A DNA stretch of 6,775 nt from an uncultured Actinomycetes bacterium. GTDB lineage: Bacteria; Actinomycetota; Aquicultoria; CAJVYJ01. The notes beneath the pieces were generated by a model, which worked only from the letters and a program-made list of their open reading frames with translations, did not search any database and was not told where the DNA came from. The position numbers and the translations under genes are program-made. Below, piece after piece: positions 1-6,442 of this stretch (positions are counted from its first letter, which is position 1; every line of letters begins with the position of its first letter). The stretch lies in the NCBI GenBank assembly GCA_913009475.1, contig CAJVYJ010000101.1, forward strand, positions 1 through 6,775, read 5' to 3'.

Positions 1-90
1 GTCGTTATTTCTTTTTTTTTTTTTCAAGCAGAAGACGGCATACGAGATATATCAGTGTGACTGGAGTTCAGACGTGTGCTCTTCCGATCT
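1..90. other. Illumina adapter plus poly-T (sequencing artefact)
   Basis: Positions 25-48 match the Illumina P7 flow-cell oligo (CAAGCAGAAGACGGCATACG then AGAT). Positions 49-56 are an 8-base index (ATATCAGT). Positions 57-90 match the standard read-2 adapter that ends in GCTCTTCCGATCT. The reverse-complemented index, ACTGAT plus AT, matches TruSeq index 25 as I remember it. The T run at 12-24 is the expected poly-A read-through past the end of the adapter, seen on the other strand. None of this is genomic. Genomic sequence starts at 91. Confidence 0.98.
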
Positions 91-1161
91 ATCGAGCGCA
101 GCCGCCTCTCTAAGACCGGTAATCTCATACCCCACTTGAGGTTTTTGCGGGTAACCCGCCGATGACAGCACTATAGATACGCATTTCTCATCATGCCAAG
201 CCAACTCTATCCCGCCCAGATCATGTTGAGCCGTCGCTAATAATATCTCCGATAAATCGCTTTTTAACCGCGGTATGATCGATTGGGTCTCCGGGTCTCC
301 GAATCTAACATTAAACTCCAAGACCTTAGGTCCGTCTGTTGTTAATATCACGCCGGCGTATAAGACTCCGCGATAAATGATGCCTTCAGCCGCCAGGCCT
401 TTTATAGTCGGCTTGACTATCGTATCCACTACGCTCGCGTAAACTTGTTCTGTTACCACCGGTACCGGTGAATAACTGCCCATACCGCCGGTATTCAGCC
501 CTTGGTCATCATCGTCTACACGTTTATAATCCTGCGCCGGAACCATAGGCAATATTTTATTGCCGTCACAAAAAGATAGTAGCGAGACTTCCTGCCCAAT
601 CAGAAACTCCTCAATTAAAACTTTTTCTCCGGCAGCGCCGAATCGCTTTTCAAGAAAACAATCACGTAATGCCGACTCGACTTCCGTCTGACTCTCGGCA
701 ATGATAACGCCTTTGCCGCCAGCCAAGCCATCCGCTTTAATTACCAACGGCAATTCTTCCCCGTTCGCATATTTTAAAGCATCTTCGAAATCGGTAAATA
801 TCCTGGTACGAGCAGTTGGTACTTGATACTTATTCATTATCGTTTTGGCAAAACTCTTGCTGCCCTCCAACTGAGCCGCTGCTTTATTGGGACCGAATAT
901 CAGTAATCCCCGCTCTTCAAAAACATCAACGATACCATCTACCAGGGGTTTTTCCGGGCCGACTATGGTAAGGTCTATCTTTTCCTTAACCGCGAACCGG
1001 GCTAGAGCAGTAGGTTCCAGCGGCAAGTCACGGCAATCCGCCAACTCTCTTAGTCCCCCGTTACCCGGTATTGAGTAGATTTTATTTACTCCGGGGTCAG
1101 CAGCCAACTTCCAGGCTAGAGCATGCTCACGTCCGCCGGAACCGATTATTAATACGCGCAA
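91..1161 (-). CDS. purD: Phosphoribosylamine--glycine ligase (GARS), C-terminus missing
   Basis: PurD ligates glycine to 5-phosphoribosylamine using ATP, the second step of de novo purine synthesis in the cytoplasm. Counting from the chosen TTG start, 357 real residues remain. Visible motifs are GSGGREHAL (7-15), GPE (68-70), the ATP-grasp loop KADGLAGGKGV (142-152), GGMGSYSP (225-232) and LEFNVRFGDPETQ (281-293). The family is usually about 420-430 residues, so roughly 65-75 C-terminal residues are missing. The open frame runs on as RSEEHTSELQSH, but those 12 residues are translated adapter. A GTG at 1182 would add seven residues. I prefer TTG at 1161 because GGAGG sits 7 nt upstream and the protein then begins MRVLIIGSGGREH, as is usual. 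It lies 80 bp downstream of purA on the same strand, with no obvious terminator between, so cotranscription is likely. Confidence 0.96.
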
Positions 1162-1168
1162 TTCAAAC

Positions 1169-1173
1169 CCTCC
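1169..1173 (-). promoter_or_regulatory. Ribosome binding site of purD (decides TTG start)
   Basis: GGAGG on the minus strand, 7 nt before TTG at 1161. It lies inside the longer frame that would begin at GTG 1182, which argues that the longer start is not used. Confidence 0.75.
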
Positions 1174-1241
1174 GTAATCCACTTCGTAATGCTCGCGATG
1201 GTAAATTTAATTTTGTAAATATCAAATCGTGAATCGCCGGC

Positions 1242-2522
1242 TTAAATTCTTTTTAAGCTTATAGTTTCTTTACGCTTAGGGCCGACAGAAACAATATTAA
1301 AGGGCAGTCCGGTCAGTTCGCTTATGCGCGCAATATAATCCTTGGCTGCCTGCGGCAGCTCTTCCATAGTGCGCGCAGCTGATATATCACTTTGCCAGCC
1401 CGGCAACATTTCATAAACCGGTCGGCATTTATGGACCACATTTTGATCAGGCGGAAAATAAGAGTAGCTCTTACCGGCAAATGAATAACTGGTACAAAGT
1501 CTGATTTCAGCAAATTTCGAGAGTACGTCAAGTTTGGTCATAACTAAGCCCGTCAGCCCGTTTATGGCTATGGCGTATCTGAGGATAGGAATATCCAGCC
1601 AACCACAACGGCGGCTCCGGCCAGTGGTCGTCCCGTATTCCACTCCGATTTCGCGCATAGCTTCACCGGTTTCATTATCCTGCTCCGTCGGAAAAGGTCC
1701 GGCGCCGACTCTGGTAATGTAGGCCTTGACTATACCGATAACTTCTTTAATGCGTACCGGCCCGACTCCGGCCCCCGTACAGGCGCCTCCCGCCACCGGC
1801 GACGAAGATGTAACAAAAGGATAAGTGCCGTGGTCTATATCTAATAATGTTCCCTGCGCGCCTTCAAAAAGCACGCGTTTTCCCGCATCCAGCGCCTGAT
1901 TTATTATCAAGGGCGTATCGGTGATATATGAACGTAAACGCTTAGCGTAAGTACCATATTCTTCTACAATATCGTTAAAATCGAGCGGAGGAAGATTATA
2001 TATCTTTGTCAAAAGCTCATTCTTGGTAGTCAAAACATCTTTTAACTTCTGCTGAAATATTTTCATATGCAAAATATCTTGCATTCTAATACCTACTCGA
2101 GAAATCTTGTCAGCGTAAGCCGGGCCCACTCCCTTTTTAGTGGTGCCGATCTTGTTATCACCAAGATTATGTTCGACCGCCGCGTCCAATATCCGATGAT
2201 ACGGCATTATCAGATGAGCACTGGAACTGACCAACAACTTCTCTGTTGAAATACCCTCTTTTTCCAAGGTGTCTATCTCACTTAATAAAACTTTCGGATC
2301 AACAACAACGCCGTCGGCGATAATCGGAATAACATGCTCATAAAATATCCCTGATGGTATCAGATGCAGTTTTAACTCTTGCTCACCGTTGACAACAGTA
2401 TGGCCGGCGTTATTACCGCCCTGATAGCGCACGACATAGTCCATATCCTCGGTTAATATATCGGTGATTTTACCCTTGCCTTCATCGCCCCATTGAGTGC
2501 CTACCAAAATTATTCCCGGCAA
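1242..2522 (-). CDS. purA: Adenylosuccinate synthetase
   Basis: PurA joins IMP and aspartate with GTP to give adenylosuccinate, the committed step to AMP. The 426-residue length is normal for the bacterial enzyme. The N-terminus has the P-loop GDEGKGK (12-18). Asp13 and His41 (in NNAGHTVV) are at the same positions as the catalytic pair of the E. coli enzyme. Further family landmarks are GTTKKGVGPAYADK, the GTYPFVTSS loop, the aspartate-binding TTTGRSRRCGW segment and the TKLDVL guanine-recognition region. The start is TTG, chosen because AAAGGAG sits 6 nt upstream and the product then begins MPGIILVGTQWGDEG as in other family members. It sits between galU (173-174 bp upstream) and purD (80 bp downstream), all on the minus strand. 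The gene appears complete and intact. Confidence 0.97.
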   Translation of the reverse strand: MPGIILVGTQWGDEGKGKITDILTEDMDYVVRYQGGNNAGHTVVNGEQELKLHLIPSGIFYEHVIPIIADGVVVDPKVLLSEIDTLEKEGISTEKLLVSSSAHLIMPYHRILDAAVEHNLGDNKIGTTKKGVGPAYADKISRVGIRMQDILHMKIFQQKLKDVLTTKNELLTKIYNLPPLDFNDIVEEYGTYAKRLRSYITDTPLIINQALDAGKRVLFEGAQGTLLDIDHGTYPFVTSSSPVAGGACTGAGVGPVRIKEVIGIVKAYITRVGAGPFPTEQDNETGEAMREIGVEYGTTTGRSRRCGWLDIPILRYAIAINGLTGLVMTKLDVLSKFAEIRLCTSYSFAGKSYSYFPPDQNVVHKCRPVYEMLPGWQSDISAARTMEELPQAAKDYIARISELTGLPFNIVSVGPKRKETISLKRI

Positions 2523-2528
2523 CTATTT

Positions 2529-2535
2529 CTCCTTT
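2529..2535 (-). promoter_or_regulatory. Ribosome binding site of purA (supports TTG start)
   Basis: AAAGGAG on the minus strand, 6 nt before the TTG start codon at 2520-2522. It is well placed and supports the non-ATG start. Confidence 0.75.
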
Positions 2536-2578
2536 ATTATTTCTTTCGTTTTATTTTTCTACTTCGGACACGATGACT

Positions 2579-2607
2579 ATTATTACCTAATATCGCTCGC
2601 GCGGCAA
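2579..2607 (-). promoter_or_regulatory. Candidate sigma-70-type promoter for purA(-purD)
   Basis: On the minus strand, a TTGCCG -35 (2602-2607) and an AATAAT -10 (2579-2584) are separated by exactly 17 bp. Matches to consensus are 4/6 and 5/6. Transcription would begin near 2572, giving about 50 nt of leader before the purA TTG. Two direct repeats lie at and just upstream of the -35. It is a prediction by eye only, and cotranscription from galU is also possible. Confidence 0.4.
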
Positions 2608-2636
2608 TCCCCTAGAGTTTCGGCCGAATCCCTAGA
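2606..2636. repeat. Phased direct repeats around a palindrome upstream of purA
   Basis: AATCCCCTAGA (2606-2616) and AATCCCTAGA (2627-2636) are spaced 21 bp apart, two helical turns. They flank the perfect 10-bp palindrome TTCGGCCGAA (2619-2628). The first repeat overlaps the candidate purA -35. The layout suggests a protein-binding site, but I recognise no known regulator motif. Confidence 0.4.
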
Positions 2637-2696
2637 AATACTTATCATTCTTAGACAGGCCAATAGAACTTTTAAGCCGTAACTTCAGATGTTGTT

Positions 2697-3563
2697 CTAG
2701 TCATTTATCAATTCAGTAAGAAATTTACGAAGGTCATCCCTTAAATCGTCGCGCATTAGCGCCAATTCAATATTGGTTGTCAGATAAGTCAGCTTACTGC
2801 CGACATCATAACGACAACCGGTAAACTTATAACCGTATATAGGGACACTGCCCATCAGATAACGGATGGCGTCAGTTAGTTGGAATTCACCTTTTTTATC
2901 CGCTTCTATAGATTTAAGAGCGTCAAAAATTTCCGGTGTTAAAATATAGCGGCCGACAATAGCTAAATTTGAAGGCGCCGCCTTCAAAGACGGCTTTTCC
3001 ACCAGGTCATCAATTAAAAGCGCTTTACCTTGTTTTTTACAAACGGAAACAATTCCGTATAATGGTATCTGGCTGTCGGACACTTCTTGAAGAGCGATAA
3101 TAATTCCGGGATTATTGTTATAAAGTTCTATCATTTGCGCTATGGCCGGCGGCTCTGAGACAAATATATCATCACCCAGCATCACCGCGAAAGATTGGTC
3201 GGCCATATGCTTTTCAGCACACAATACCGCGTGCCCCAAACCTTTGGGCTCCTTTTGTCTAATAAAATAAGTAGCCGGACCGTCCGATATAGAGCGCACC
3301 GCCGCCAGTTTGGCCATATCGCCTTTAGCTTCAAGATGCCTCTCCAACTCAATAGAACGGTCAAAATGGTCTTCCAATGTACGCTTGCCCCGACCGGTAA
3401 TAATTAAAATATCATCAATGCCGGAAGCTTTCGCCTCTTCAACCACATATTGAATGGCCGGTCTATCCACAACCGGCAACATTTCTTTGGGTTGCGACTT
3501 AGTCGCCGGCAACAACCTGGTCCCCAATCCCGCCGCCGGTATTACCACTTTAGAAATACTCAT
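2697..3563 (-). CDS. galU: UTP--glucose-1-phosphate uridylyltransferase
   Basis: GalU makes UDP-glucose from UTP and glucose-1-phosphate, supplying glycosyl donors for envelope and capsule sugars. The 288-residue length is typical. The nucleotide-binding signature is IPAAGLGTRLLPATKS (8-23) followed by PKEMLP. Further landmarks are GLGHAV (108-113), the metal-binding LGDD (129-132), VEKP (188-191), GRYIL (204-208), GEFQLTDAI (225-233) and YDVGSK (252-257). The ATG start is supported by GGAGG 4 nt upstream (3568-3572). The C-terminus carries a small internal duplication, RDDLRDDLR (271-279). It is the first gene of the minus-strand run galU-purA-purD and is divergent from ccdA across 226-235 bp. 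Related nucleotidyltransferases such as RfbA differ in length and motifs, so I am confident of the family. Confidence 0.95.
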   Translation of the reverse strand: MSISKVVIPAAGLGTRLLPATKSQPKEMLPVVDRPAIQYVVEEAKASGIDDILIITGRGKRTLEDHFDRSIELERHLEAKGDMAKLAAVRSISDGPATYFIRQKEPKGLGHAVLCAEKHMADQSFAVMLGDDIFVSEPPAIAQMIELYNNNPGIIIALQEVSDSQIPLYGIVSVCKKQGKALLIDDLVEKPSLKAAPSNLAIVGRYILTPEIFDALKSIEADKKGEFQLTDAIRYLMGSVPIYGYKFTGCRYDVGSKLTYLTTNIELALMRDDLRDDLRKFLTELIND

Positions 3564-3572
3564 TTAGCCTCC

Positions 3573-3787
3573 GAGTAAAATCTTTACTGGTCTTTATAAA
3601 TTATTATTCTTAAAAAAAATCTCATCGGTCTTTTTTGTGATTAAGACTTCTTACAAACAGACATTACTAAATATCGCACAAATCTCTGCGCACGTAAATC
3701 CCTATAGCTATTGATGATAGACCTATGATAATATTTATAGATGAATTTGATTAGTTATCTATATCCAACCTTCCACCGCATTATTTC
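3573..3787. other. AT-rich divergent intergenic region galU / ccdA
   Basis: This region must hold the start signals for galU (leftward) and ccdA (rightward). On the plus strand there is a -10-like TATGATAAT (3724-3732) and a weak TTGATG / 17 bp / TTTATA arrangement (3711-3739). Neither is convincing. I see no ORF with a good Shine-Dalgarno and no RNA gene or terminator here. Confidence 0.3.
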
Positions 3788-3794
3788 AGGTGAT
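3788..3794 (+). promoter_or_regulatory. Ribosome binding site of ccdA (decides TTG start)
   Basis: AGGTGAT, a 7-base match to the anti-Shine-Dalgarno complement, lies 4 nt before TTG at 3799. The alternative GTG at 3790 falls inside this site and has no Shine-Dalgarno of its own. Confidence 0.65.
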
Positions 3795-3798
3795 AATC

Positions 3799-4533
3799 TT
3801 GAGCGTTGAGGGCATAAGCTTATTTTGGGCTTTTCTGGCCGGCATCATCTCCTTTGCCTCCCCTTGTGTCCTGCCTTTGATACCCGGCTACATCTCATTC
3901 GTTACCGGAGTATCCGTTGACGAATTACAGCAAAATAAAGCCGGATTAATTGAGATATTGATTCCCTCCATCACCTTTGTTTTAGGATTTTCCATCATCT
4001 TTGTCGCCCTGGGCGCTTCCGCTTCGGTCATCGGTTCGACTTTAGCGAAGCATAGCGTGCTTTTTGACCGTATATCCGGCGGACTTATAATATTTTTTGG
4101 TTTCGTGGTTATGGGTGTGATAAAAATTCCCTGGCTGGAACAGCAAAGAGGCTTAAAAATGCGGAAGCCTATGGGAAACTTCAGTGTCTTGCTATTGGGT
4201 ATGGCCTTTGCTTTTGCCTGGACTCCCTGCGTCGGTCCCATCTTAAGCTCAGTATTTCTAGTTGCCAGTCAGGCCAATACGGTGCGGGCGGGTATGCTGC
4301 TCCTGCTTGTGTACTCACTGGGCTTAGGGATACCATTTGTAATTACGGCGTTAGCTTTAAACCGCTTGATCAATACGTTCAATTGGATAAAGAAACACTA
4401 TCGAGCCATATCGATTATCAGCGGACTTTTACTGATTATTATGGGCGTCCTCCTGGCTACCAATCAATTTGTTTATATCGGTAACGCTCTACGAGTCATC
4501 CCTTCCCCGCTTAATTGGCTGCCGGCTAAGTAA
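3799..4533 (+). CDS. ccdA: Cytochrome c biogenesis protein CcdA (membrane thiol-disulfide electron carrier)
   Basis: CcdA-family proteins carry reducing equivalents from cytoplasmic thioredoxin across the membrane to extracytoplasmic thiol proteins such as ResA. The 244 residues form about six hydrophobic segments. The two family half-motifs are both present: FASPCVLPLIPGY near residue 23 (Cys23) and AWTPCVGPILSS near residue 144 (Cys144). These are the redox cysteine pair. The soluble DsbD domains are absent, so this is the short CcdA form. The frame can be extended to GTG at 3790 (247 aa), but the Shine-Dalgarno favours TTG at 3799. No cytochrome c maturation or thioredoxin-like partner is visible nearby, so the actual electron acceptor is unknown. 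It could serve cytochrome c assembly or general thiol reduction. Confidence 0.93.
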   Translation: MSVEGISLFWAFLAGIISFASPCVLPLIPGYISFVTGVSVDELQQNKAGLIEILIPSITFVLGFSIIFVALGASASVIGSTLAKHSVLFDRISGGLIIFFGFVVMGVIKIPWLEQQRGLKMRKPMGNFSVLLLGMAFAFAWTPCVGPILSSVFLVASQANTVRAGMLLLLVYSLGLGIPFVITALALNRLINTFNWIKKHYRAISIISGLLLIIMGVLLATNQFVYIGNALRVIPSPLNWLPAK

Positions 4534-4681
4534 TTAATATGACCGCTGACGGCAGACCGGAGACCACCGTGAGCGCATAGTGTGCGGATGTTAATGAAAA
4601 TTGCATAGTTAAACTGTTTAACGATTCAATATTTTGTATAGTTATCTTGCGACAATCACTTTTTCATAAGTATTTTTTTTA

Positions 4682-4722
4682 TTTGTCATTCTCGATCTTT
4701 ACCATTGTCATTCCCAATCCCC
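4682..4722. repeat. Two partial copies of the GTCATTC repeat end
   Basis: TTTGTCATTCTCGATC (4682-4697) and TTGTCATTCCCAATCCCC (4705-4722) repeat the left end of the full element that begins at 4729. The GTCATTC cores start at 4685, 4707 and 4732, about 22-25 bp apart and in the same orientation. They look like decayed or solo ends of the same repeat family. Confidence 0.65.
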
Positions 4723-4728
4723 TTTATG

Positions 4729-4846
4729 TTTGTCATTCCCGACCCCGATCGGGAATCCACGGCCAAACGGGCCTGTTAATGCCTTGCATGCTCTGGTGCC
4801 AATGCACCTCTTTACCTGGATTCCCAGTCAAGCTGAGAATGACAAA
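4729..4846. repeat. Palindromic intergenic repeat (REP/MITE-like)
   Basis: The element is bounded by a perfect 10-bp inverted repeat, TTTGTCATTC (4729-4738) and GAATGACAAA (4837-4846). The left end folds as an 8-bp stem ATTCCCGA/TCGGGAAT (4735-4756). The right end folds as ATTCCCAG/CTGAGAAT with one mismatch (4820-4840). GGGAATCCA (4751-4759) and TGGATTCCC (4817-4825) form an inner inverted repeat. The centre has two more small hairpins, GGCC/GGCC (4761-4773) and GGTGC/GCACC (4795-4808). The GTCATTCCCG...CGGGAATCCA style is a widespread non-coding repeat type in bacterial genomes. There is no transposase, so it would be non-autonomous. Confidence 0.8.
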
Positions 4847-4920
4847 CGTAGGAACACGTTTTTTCTACCCTCTCACCTTCCGCCTCACACCTTTACGTTT
4901 TCTCCCCTCCAGACTCTATT

Positions 4921-6153
4921 CTATCGTAAGAATAAAATAAATGGGCTGAGAGCGGCGTATAGTCCTAAGAGGCTTGTCACAACCACTATCGTACCCACAA
5001 CCACGGAGTAGACGCCGCTTAGACGATATGGTTCAGGTAGGGCTTTGACCGCCAACATATAGAGAAGTCCCAAAACAATCGGGAGCAATGCCGCGTTCAT
5101 CACTTGTACGGCCACGCTCAAATTAACCAGATTAACGCCGGAAATCGCCATAATAGCTCCCGCTATCAGCATAACGGTATAGATTATATAAAACCACGGT
5201 GCCTTGGTAGGATGATGCTCAAGAGAGCGCTTGTAACCGCTGACCTCGCCCAACCCCCAGGCTGTAGCCAGAGAGACTACGATTGCCGCCACCAGTGACG
5301 CCCCGACCATACCCATCGCGAACAGAATAGTCCCCACTGTCTTACCTAAATACGGCGTCAGGGCGTCCGCTATCTGTTGTACCGTATTCAATGATTCACC
5401 GGGATGGTCCTTACCGATAGTGGCCGCGACAGCCACCAAAATCGCTATCATGATAATCTGAGTGATAACCGCGCCGAAAGCCGTATCCCGACGCGTCGCC
5501 CGCAGATCTTTAACCGTCAAGCCCTTATCCACAACCGCGGACTGATGGTAGAATACCATCCAGGGCATAATCACCGCGCCGATGTTCGCTACCGCCAGAT
5601 AGACGTACCCGCTTTGGCGCCATGGTATCTGAGCCAAACCACTCAGCATCTCCGCGGGACTGGGGTTTGCCCACCAAGCTATCAGTAGAAAGACTAATTC
5701 AAAACTGCCGATTAGGATAGCGATACGCTCGACCGAGAGATATGAACCGGTCCAAGCTACTATCGAAAGTAATAGAACGGCCATAGTTACACTCACCCAA
5801 GGCGGTATTCCAAAAAGCATACCGGCTCCGGCCACTCCGGCAAACTCAGTAACCAACGCCCCTAAGCAAGCTACCAGCAGCGTAATAACCGAGACCCAAG
5901 CCCAGCTTTTACCAAAATGTTCCTTTATGAGCTCGCCATGGCCTTTACCGGTCACCAAGCCTAATCGCACCGCCAGCTCCTGCACCATATAGACAACGGG
6001 AATCAATATCAGTTGCAACAGAATGAGTTTATATCCCCATACGGCTCCGCTTTGAGCGGCGGTTATTACACTACCAGCGTCCGTGTCGGCTAACATGACG
6101 ACTAAGCCCGGCCCGAATATCGCTAGAGCGCCCAATATGTGACGCCGCTTCAC
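4921..6153 (-). CDS. NRAMP-family divalent metal cation transporter (MntH-like)
   Basis: NRAMP (SLC11) proteins import divalent metals, classically Mn(II) or Fe(II) with protons, through an eleven-helix LeuT-type fold. Here about 410 residues include roughly eleven hydrophobic segments. Helix 1 reads GPGLVVMLADTDAGS, and helix 6 reads ANIGAVIMPWMVFYHQS. Counting from GTG 6153, the metal-site Asp (25) and the Ala193-x-x-Met196 motif are kept, but the canonical DPGN is DAGS (25-28). TGKGHGEL (68-75) corresponds to the TGxxLAE stretch of classical members. The start is uncertain: GTG at 6159 has an in-frame stop directly before it and no Shine-Dalgarno. GTG at 6153 overlaps the stop of an upstream small ORF as GTGA, so I prefer it. 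It is divergent from a DtxR/MntR-type regulator, which points to metal-controlled uptake. Exact substrate is unproven: Mn is likely, with Fe or Mg possible. Confidence 0.93.
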   Translation of the reverse strand: MKRRHILGALAIFGPGLVVMLADTDAGSVITAAQSGAVWGYKLILLQLILIPVVYMVQELAVRLGLVTGKGHGELIKEHFGKSWAWVSVITLLVACLGALVTEFAGVAGAGMLFGIPPWVSVTMAVLLLSIVAWTGSYLSVERIAILIGSFELVFLLIAWWANPSPAEMLSGLAQIPWRQSGYVYLAVANIGAVIMPWMVFYHQSAVVDKGLTVKDLRATRRDTAFGAVITQIIMIAILVAVAATIGKDHPGESLNTVQQIADALTPYLGKTVGTILFAMGMVGASLVAAIVVSLATAWGLGEVSGYKRSLEHHPTKAPWFYIIYTVMLIAGAIMAISGVNLVNLSVAVQVMNAALLPIVLGLLYMLAVKALPEPYRLSGVYSVVVGTIVVVTSLLGLYAALSPFILFLR

Positions 6154-6278
6154 AAGCACCTAATCATAGCTAGATTTCTCTTTTTACCTTCAATGTATCT
6201 CCAATATTTTGCAGGTAAAATTGCCCAAAAAAAAGCTTCCAACCCTTCTCTTGTCGTGATTAAAATCCCCGCCGGCAT
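6150..6278 (-). CDS. Small ORF (42 aa) overlapping the NRAMP start
   Basis: An ATG at 6276-6278 follows GGAGG (6283-6287) with a 4-nt gap, the same spacing as galU. The frame encodes 42 residues: MPAGILITTREGLEAFFWAI, then LPAKYWRYIEGKKRNLAMIR, then CL. Its TGA (6150-6152) overlaps the NRAMP GTG at 6153 by 4 nt, the usual geometry of translational coupling. It lies about 40 nt downstream of the predicted transporter promoter, so it would be the first reading frame on that mRNA. The middle is aromatic and hydrophobic (FFWAI, YWRY), followed by a basic KKR tail. It is too short for a confident membrane helix. I recognise no family. It could be a leader peptide, a small partner protein of the transporter, or a chance ORF. 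Confidence 0.5.
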   Translation of the reverse strand: MPAGILITTREGLEAFFWAILPAKYWRYIEGKKRNLAMIRCL

Positions 6279-6282
6279 ACAA

Positions 6283-6287
6283 CCTCC
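6283..6287 (-). promoter_or_regulatory. Ribosome binding site of the 42-aa small ORF
   Basis: GGAGG on the minus strand, 4 nt before ATG 6278. It is the strongest Shine-Dalgarno on the transporter mRNA, stronger than anything directly before the transporter's own GTG codons. Confidence 0.55.
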
Positions 6288-6317
6288 ACTACTCGTTTGT
6301 TATGATTACTTTAGCAT

Positions 6318-6358
6318 AATTGTTAGTATACCCAATTAAAATTGTTAGTCAACCCTAA
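6318..6358. promoter_or_regulatory. Tandem DtxR-box-like operator over the NRAMP promoter
   Basis: AATTGTTAGT occurs at 6318-6327 and 6340-6349, 22 bp apart (about two helical turns). On the minus strand the repeat is ACTAACAATT. One copy begins at the end of the -35 and the other overlaps the -10. The minus-strand segment TTAGGGTTGACTAAC (6344-6358) matches 12 of the first 15 bases of the C. diphtheriae DtxR consensus TTAGGTTAGCCTAACCTAA. The second site, ATTGGGTATACTAAC (6322-6336), matches 10 of 15. Repression by the divergently encoded DtxR-family protein is the natural inference. Confidence 0.55.
6325..6352 (-). promoter_or_regulatory. Promoter of the small ORF / NRAMP transcript
   Basis: On the minus strand, a TTGACT -35 (6347-6352) and a TATACT -10 (6325-6330) are separated by 16 bp. 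Each matches consensus at 5/6. Transcription would start near 6318, about 40 nt before the small ORF ATG. Both boxes are overlapped by the tandem operator-like repeats. Confidence 0.65.
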
Positions 6359-6373
6359 TTTTGGTTTTTTTAT

Positions 6374-6402
6374 TTGACTAGACATTTACTCTAATTTATC
6401 CT
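6374..6402 (+). promoter_or_regulatory. Promoter of the DtxR/MntR-family gene
   Basis: TTGACT (6374-6379, 5/6) and TATCCT (6397-6402, 4/6) are separated by 17 bp. Transcription would begin near 6409, giving a leader of about 115 nt before GTG 6523. The promoter is divergent from the transporter promoter, with the two -35 boxes about 21 bp apart. One regulator could therefore affect both. Confidence 0.5.
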
Positions 6403-6442
6403 AGAAGTCCTATATAAAAGAGTCTAGAATTAAAGGTGTAAA

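Larger units (their letters stand above)
4534..4920. other. Convergent intergenic region with repeat element
   Basis: This stretch lies between the 3' ends of ccdA (plus) and the NRAMP gene (minus). The left part (4534-4680) has a short hairpin, CGCA/TGCG (4574-4586), with no T tract, then AT-rich sequence. The right part holds a palindromic repeat and its partial copies. Open frames across it have no Shine-Dalgarno and read through the repeat, so I do not call genes. I see no clear rho-independent terminator; the repeat hairpins may serve that role. Confidence 0.6.

Noticed and set aside
54..90. Real C-terminal extension of PurD
   Set aside because: The sequence is the complement of the Illumina read-2 adapter base for base.
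3888..4241. 117-aa minus-strand frame inside ccdA
   Set aside because: It is the antisense shadow of ccdA, whose frame carries all family motifs and both redox cysteines.
4535..4600. Rho-independent terminator after ccdA
   Set aside because: The only hairpin seen (4574-4586) has a 4-bp stem and no following T tract.
4682..4740. CRISPR-like spaced repeats
   Set aside because: Only three imperfect heads of ~10-16 bases exist, two of them truncated; spacing is too short and the third belongs to a longer palindrome. No cas genes are present.
4647..5011. Two overlapping plus-strand open frames (97 and 93 aa) between ccdA and the NRAMP gene
   Set aside because: They read through the palindromic repeat in different frames, lack ribosome binding sites, and one runs into the antisense of the NRAMP gene. 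The composition is not protein-like.
6139..6339. Plus-strand 66-aa open frame opposite the NRAMP upstream region
   Set aside because: It starts at a GTG inside the opposite end of the NRAMP gene with no Shine-Dalgarno. It runs antisense through the transporter's promoter, ribosome binding site and small ORF.
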